The notes under the pieces were generated by a model. It did no database searches. It worked only from the letters and a program-made list of their open reading frames with translations, and had not been told where the DNA came from. Below, one piece after another: positions 4,222-5,520 of a DNA stretch of 5,520 nucleotides. The stretch is from an uncultured Prevotella sp. (GTDB lineage: Bacteria; Bacteroidota; Bacteroidia; Bacteroidales; Bacteroidaceae). The translations under genes were made by a program, and so were the position numbers. Position 1 is the first letter of the stretch; every line of letters begins with the position of its first letter. Where the stretch lies: assembly GCA_900554835.1 (NCBI GenBank), contig USJD01000218.1:1-5520 (forward strand), read 5' to 3'.

Positions 4222-5114
4222 AACGGTTCGCTCTCCCATCCATTTGGAAATCCAAGAGCTGCCAGATCTATCTCTGGATAATTGGAAAATAGCGTGTGCA
4301 TTTTTCCCAACATATCATTGTTGGGTGATATGATATCAAGGAAATATTTGATGATGCAGATTGTGAAATACACTCTTTGAGGGTTTGTTGGCAGGATAAT
4401 CCAGGAATGAGCAATTCTTCTTGGAGTAACAGGCATAATGGAACTTACCTTGTTCCACACCCTTGAATGATGGCAACAGGCATTTCGCAACAAAGTCAGA
4501 GATGTTATCCAAGATTCCAAGACGATAGGTTGCAAGCCGAAATAATGAGAGATGCGTTTGCGTATCTTGTCTGCTTTCAGATTACGGTAAATCATATTCA
4601 CATTGCCCATCGTCAGCAACTCACCCAAAATCCATGATGGAGGATATGGGTCGCAATAGCTGTTCTTGAAATGCTTGATAAATTCTTCTGTTGATTTCGC
4701 ATATTCTCTGTCGATGGTGTTCTTTGTTTCTTGAAAAGTTCTTTGGTTGGCAAAGTGAACAGAATTTGTCAGCCAATAAGTATCTCCTGTCATCTGCACA
4801 GGAATGTTCATAATGGCACGACGAATAGCTATCTCTACTTTCTCAATCTCATTGAGAAGAAGCATACGCAACTTCTTGTCGAAGCGATAGAGGTTCAACA
4901 CTTGTTGAAAAGTTGTACCATCTTTATACTGATGAGTTTCCTTTGGAACTTTCAAGAATGGGTACATATAAGCGGAAAGGCGATAGTACCCGATACTCTC
5001 CAAATACCGTACCGCTTTGTCTTCATCGGAAATAACAAGCCCACGACTTTTCAACAGAGCCATCAAGTCTGCCTCTGTCATATAATGTTTCATGAAGTGC
5101 GGTAATCTTTCCAT
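4203..5114 (-). CDS. Abi_2 family (AbiD/AbiF-like) HEPN abortive-infection protein
   Basis: This is a 303-residue intact protein, the usual length for Abi_2. Recognisable blocks are EADLMALLKSRGLVISDEDK (about 14-33), YLESIGYYRLSAYMYPF (37-53), LNLYRFDKKLRMLLLNEIEK (73-92), WILGELLTMG (161-170) and LTLLRNACCHHSRVWN (206-221). The last contains the HEPN catalytic pattern R210-x4-H215, followed by H216. Family knowledge: Abi_2 proteins act in abortive infection, probably as RNases that arrest the host after phage attack. The frame is open back to 5306, but the strong promoter box at 5201-5208 lies inside that extension. ATG 5114 (MERL) or 5093 (MKHY) is therefore the likely start; neither has a clear Shine-Dalgarno. 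A structured leader precedes it. A partial second copy lies just upstream at the window edge. Confidence 0.9.
   Translation of the reverse strand: MERLPHFMKHYMTEADLMALLKSRGLVISDEDKAVRYLESIGYYRLSAYMYPFLKVPKETHQYKDGTTFQQVLNLYRFDKKLRMLLLNEIEKVEIAIRRAIMNIPVQMTGDTYWLTNSVHFANQRTFQETKNTIDREYAKSTEEFIKHFKNSYCDPYPPSWILGELLTMGNVNMIYRNLKADKIRKRISHYFGLQPIVLESWITSLTLLRNACCHHSRVWNKVSSIMPVTPRRIAHSWIILPTNPQRVYFTICIIKYFLDIISPNNDMLGKMHTLFSNYPEIDLAALGFPNGWESEPLWAQQM
4477..4547. repeat. 71-bp repeat shared with 5396-5466 (Abi_2 core)
   Basis: Both stretches begin CAGGCATTTCG and run through GCAAGCC, in the same orientation at an offset of 919 bp. They differ at roughly ten positions, mostly third-codon changes, so the protein is conserved while the DNA has diverged. 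This indicates an old paralogue and not a recent tandem duplication. Confidence 0.85.
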
Positions 5115-5144
5115 TAGCGTATTTTGAGAGTAAACGTATATATA

Positions 5145-5201
5145 CAAAAAAGCCCCACGCATTTGAGCATCGTTGAGAGGCTTGGTGGGAACTGACGATG
5201 C
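5145..5201 (-). ncRNA. Structured leader of abi, possible abiF-type RNA with pseudoknot
   Basis: Reading the minus strand, GCATCGT (5201-5195) is complementary to ACGATGC (5173-5167), and CCCAC (5189-5185) to GTGGG (5158-5154). The pairs interleave, which would give an H-type pseudoknot. A run of TTTTTT follows at once (5151-5146). An alternative hairpin AGCCTC/GGGGCT with the same T-run would be a terminator or attenuator. Conserved structured RNAs upstream of abiF-like genes have been described. Caveat: GCATCGT overlaps the last base of the -7 box, so the true start site may exclude part of the first strand. The inverted repeat could instead be a DNA operator. Confidence 0.45.
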
Positions 5202-5231
5202 AAAGATACGAATAATCATTGATAATACAAA
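5201..5231 (-). promoter_or_regulatory. Bacteroidetes consensus promoter for abi
   Basis: On the minus strand, TTTG (5231-5228) is followed after exactly 19 bp by TATCTTTG (5208-5201). This is a full match to the -33 TTTG / -7 TAnnTTTG consensus. Transcription should begin a few bases further on (about 5197-5193), leaving a leader of about 80 nt before the ATG at 5114. The position rules out the longer start codons at 5306 and 5216. Confidence 0.75.
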
Positions 5232-5340
5232 CTTTTTAGCAGGAAAAAGCGCGATAAAGTGGAATTCTTTGACACATTTATATTTAATAATGTTAAATCG
5301 AACCATAAAATCATACTTTACCAGCCAAACAAAGTGGTTT

Positions 5341-5520
5341 TCAAGGTAAAAGTGTTACCTTTTTAATGTCTATACCCATACCGGAAGCCCCGATGCAGGC
5401 ATTTCGTAACAGGGTCAAAGACGTTATCCAAGATTTTAAGACGATTGGTTGCAAGCCAAAGTAATATAATGATAGCCACGCTTTCGACCTGTGCGCAATT
5501 GGAACGTGATAATATCTCAT
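5341..5520 (-). pseudogene. Fragment of a second Abi_2 gene, cut at the HEPN motif
   Basis: The minus-strand frame is open from the right edge to TGA 5341-5343 (59 residues visible). Its middle reads YYFGLQPIVLKSWITSLTLL then RNAC, nearly identical to residues 191-213 of the neighbouring Abi_2 protein. Homology stops within the catalytic RNACCHH motif: the histidines are gone and the text becomes IGASGMGIDIKKVTLLP. Upstream of YYFG the residues (VPIAHRSKAWLS) do not resemble the intact protein either. It is therefore an island of about 23 conserved residues in unrelated sequence. It begins at ATG on the window edge and may extend further. It cannot be an active HEPN enzyme. Confidence 0.7.
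5343..5361 (+). terminator. Weak hairpin AAGGTAA-loop-TTACCTT followed by T-run
   Basis: A seven-base AT-rich stem with a five-base loop (AAGTG) is followed by TTT on the plus strand. It overlaps the stop codon of the Abi_2 fragment. The stem is weak and no plus-strand gene is visible to terminate, so its function is doubtful. Confidence 0.3.

Noticed and set aside
5115..5306. N-terminal extension of Abi_2 to the ATG at 5306
   Set aside because: The extension runs through a consensus promoter and the structured leader. Its peptide is low-complexity and unlike Abi_2 starts, and MERL or MKHY fits the family length.

Overview
The window looks like an accessory, defence-type island from a Bacteroidetes genome, probably the Prevotella/Bacteroides group. 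The evidence is AT-rich intergenic DNA, Bacteroidetes-style promoters (TTTG, about 19 bp, TAnnTTTG), scarce Shine-Dalgarno sequences, and families that cluster in such genomes: DUF4143-type AAA ATPases, AlbA_2/divergent-AAA 'RecG-like' proteins, DUF1016 nucleases, Abi_2 proteins and IS66 debris. The taxonomic call is inference from pattern, not from a search.

Only two genes look intact: a DUF1016/YhcG-type PD-(D/E)XK nuclease (712-1854, minus) and an AbiD/AbiF-like Abi_2 HEPN protein (4203-5114, minus). Almost everything else is a broken piece of the same kinds of gene. From the left: the C-terminus of an AlbA_2 protein (minus), a 33-bp tandem repeat, an AAA ATPase with its middle missing (374-599, plus), the DUF1016 gene, an IS66 transposase tail (about 2100-2269, minus), a second copy of the deleted ATPase (2270-2423, plus), a deleted AlbA_2 protein with its winged-helix tail (2589-3030, plus), a small unidentified acidic ORF (3062-3217, plus), a 36-bp palindrome, a second kind of AAA ATPase with its middle missing (3260-3603, plus), a DUF1016 N-terminal fragment with an in-frame stop (3863-4069, plus), then Abi_2 with its promoter and structured leader, and finally a fragment of a second Abi_2 gene running off the right edge.

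The most distinctive large-scale structure is a direct repeat of about 279 bp (445-723 and 2270-2547). It brackets the intact DUF1016 gene and the IS66 fragment. Both copies carry the same internally deleted ATPase, so the deletion came before the duplication. Recombination between the copies could remove or insert the nuclease segment as a unit of about 1.82 kb.

Other signals worth attention are: in-frame palindromes in the DUF1016 linker, with a similar palindrome just after the broken second DUF1016; a leader between the Abi_2 promoter and its start codon that could form an H-type pseudoknot followed by a T-tract, possibly an abiF-type regulatory RNA; and two further large palindromes (3219-3254 and 3729-3768). 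No complete operon is visible. The two intact genes appear to be independent units inside a gene graveyard.
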